From contig LGRX02009770.1 in assembly GCA_001247695.2 (NCBI GenBank), positions 12,389 to 24,183 on the forward strand: 11,795 nucleotides of DNA, written 5' to 3'. This stretch comes from Cymbomonas tetramitiformis (Eukaryota > Chlorophyta > Pyramimonadophyceae > Pyramimonadales > Pyramimonadaceae). Shown piece after piece: positions 11,136-11,795 of the stretch; position 1 is the first letter of the stretch; each line of letters starts with the position of its first letter. The notes under the pieces were generated by a model. That model was not told where the DNA came from, did not search any database, and saw nothing but the letters and a program-made list of their open reading frames with translations. The position numbers were made by a program, and so were the translations under genes.

Positions 11136-11795
11136 TCACGGGTCTTCCAGGAGTCATGAGCATTAGAGTACCCAGTCCAGCGAACCAGAAATTCTTCTAC
11201 TTCCTTGCCTCCTTTCATAGGTTTCACTCTTCGAGCCAGAATCTTAGACACTTGGGTCTGGGATTGTCCATCCACGAGAACCTTGGCAGGAGTAGGTATT
11301 TGTCGACGCAGCGCAAAGGCTTCATCCGCGGTGCGGTATTCCTTGAGGCGATGCTGCGCAAAAACATCGTGGATACGCCATTTAGGGGGTAACTTGAGCC
11401 GATAAGCCACCGGGGCACCTCTGTCAATTTCGGGTAGCTCTCGCTGCTGATCACTGAAGAACCTCTCGGTGATGGGTAAGGGCCCGTGCCAGCGAGGTCC
11501 CAGCTTCCTGAAGGATTCGCGGTTCATGATATTTTCCGTGAGATGCTTGGCATCTACCCAGACCAAGTCTCCCAACTGAAAGGATTTGACGGTGTGACGC
11601 TGGTCAAACTGATGTCGCTGGCGTTGCTGTGCCAGTTCTAGCTTAGTGCGGGCGTCCTCTAGTTGAGCCGCGAATTTACTAGCCATCTCGTGTGCCGTAC
11701 CTTCTCCACCCTTACGCTTGGAGTGTTGTCCAGCAGCCGCTTGCAGGAACAAGTCCAGTTGCGACATAGGCGAGTGCCCCAAGACCAACTCAAAC
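11084..11795 (-). CDS. Ty3/gypsy Pol fragment: integrase C-terminus with chromodomain
   Basis: Open from the window edge (FELVLGHSP, the end of a gypsy integrase core) to TGA at 11084, about 236 residues; the start is beyond 11795. Counting from F1, a helical charged segment (HEMASKFAAQLEDARTKLEL) leads to FQLGDLVWV, then the GPF/Y module KLGPRWHGPLPI (about 97-108) and IHDVFAQHRLKEY (about 141-153), the standard C-terminal signature. A chromodomain follows at about 181-223 (VSKILARRV ... EEFLVRWTGYSNAHDSW). Its usual C-terminal helix is not found in this frame after ESLNYG; the last residues (VNSNSSRSSNN) look like out-of-frame sequence. The natural continuation is the -1 frame leading into the methyltransferase. 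Role: joins element DNA to the genome; chromodomains direct insertion to marked chromatin. Confidence 0.9.
   Translation of the reverse strand, partial: FELVLGHSPMSQLDLFLQAAAGQHSKRKGGEGTAHEMASKFAAQLEDARTKLELAQQRQRHQFDQRHTVKSFQLGDLVWVDAKHLTENIMNRESFRKLGPRWHGPLPITERFFSDQQRELPEIDRGAPVAYRLKLPPKWRIHDVFAQHRLKEYRTADEAFALRRQIPTPAKVLVDGQSQTQVSKILARRVKPMKGGKEVEEFLVRWTGYSNAHDSWKTRESLNYGVNSNSSRSSNN

Larger units (their letters stand above)
9049..11795 (-). mobile_element. Ty3/gypsy-type (chromovirus-like) LTR retrotransposon with a cytosine methyltransferase, 3' part
   Basis: In its own direction the element enters at the right window edge and reads leftward: integrase C-terminus with GPF module, chromodomain, C5-type DNA methyltransferase, and a third ORF of unknown family. 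Gag, protease, reverse transcriptase and the integrase core would lie beyond 11795. It lies antisense to the PX-RH gene, apparently in the intron after exon 12. Base use is less GC-extreme than the host introns and free of long arrays. At least one clear lesion (7-bp duplication) and one frame change show this copy is either degraded or uses recoding. Confidence 0.85.

Overview
The window looks like nuclear DNA of a unicellular green alga or close relative. This is an inference from three things: GC-rich sequence, many short exons bounded by GTGCG/GTGAG donors and (T/C)GCAG-like acceptors, and a spliced gene whose protein matches the plant/green-algal type of PX plus Rubicon-homology (DUF4206, zf-RING_9) protein. 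No bacterial gene, rRNA, tRNA or CRISPR array was found.

Left and centre (1-8628, + strand): one host gene fills this part. I could assemble 12 consecutive internal exons (218-338, 791-925, 1419-1473, 2212-2353, 2535-2608, 3824-3945, 4265-4362, 5221-5308, 5641-5682, 6793-6887, 7116-7169, 8535-8628). All junctions are GT-AG and all phases agree, giving 373 codons without a stop. The product has a PX domain (exons 1-4), a short Ser/Gly-rich linker (exons 5-6) and most of a Rubicon-homology zinc domain (exons 7-12). Both ends of the gene lie outside the window or were not found. Long open frames elsewhere in this part are mostly by-products of tandem repeats.

Most of the gene's introns carry their own minisatellite, each with a different unit (about 31, 32, 38, 57, 32, 41 and 55 bp). 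Four of the seven arrays end exactly at, or run into, the 3' splice site, and one begins exactly at a 5' splice site. This splice-site adjacency is the most unusual host feature.

Right (about 9049-11795, - strand): the 3' part of a Ty3/gypsy-type (chromovirus-like) LTR retrotransposon, apparently in the intron after exon 12 and antisense to the gene. In its own direction it encodes the end of integrase with a GPF module and chromodomain; then a complete-looking cytosine-C5 DNA methyltransferase in the -1 frame; then a third ORF of unknown family whose ATG overlaps the methyltransferase stop codon. The third ORF is broken in this copy by a 7-bp tandem duplication. The 3' LTR was not identified; 8629-9048 holds only intron/element flank. 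The element seems to combine chromatin targeting (chromodomain), DNA methylation (MTase) and an unknown acidic, basic-tailed accessory protein.
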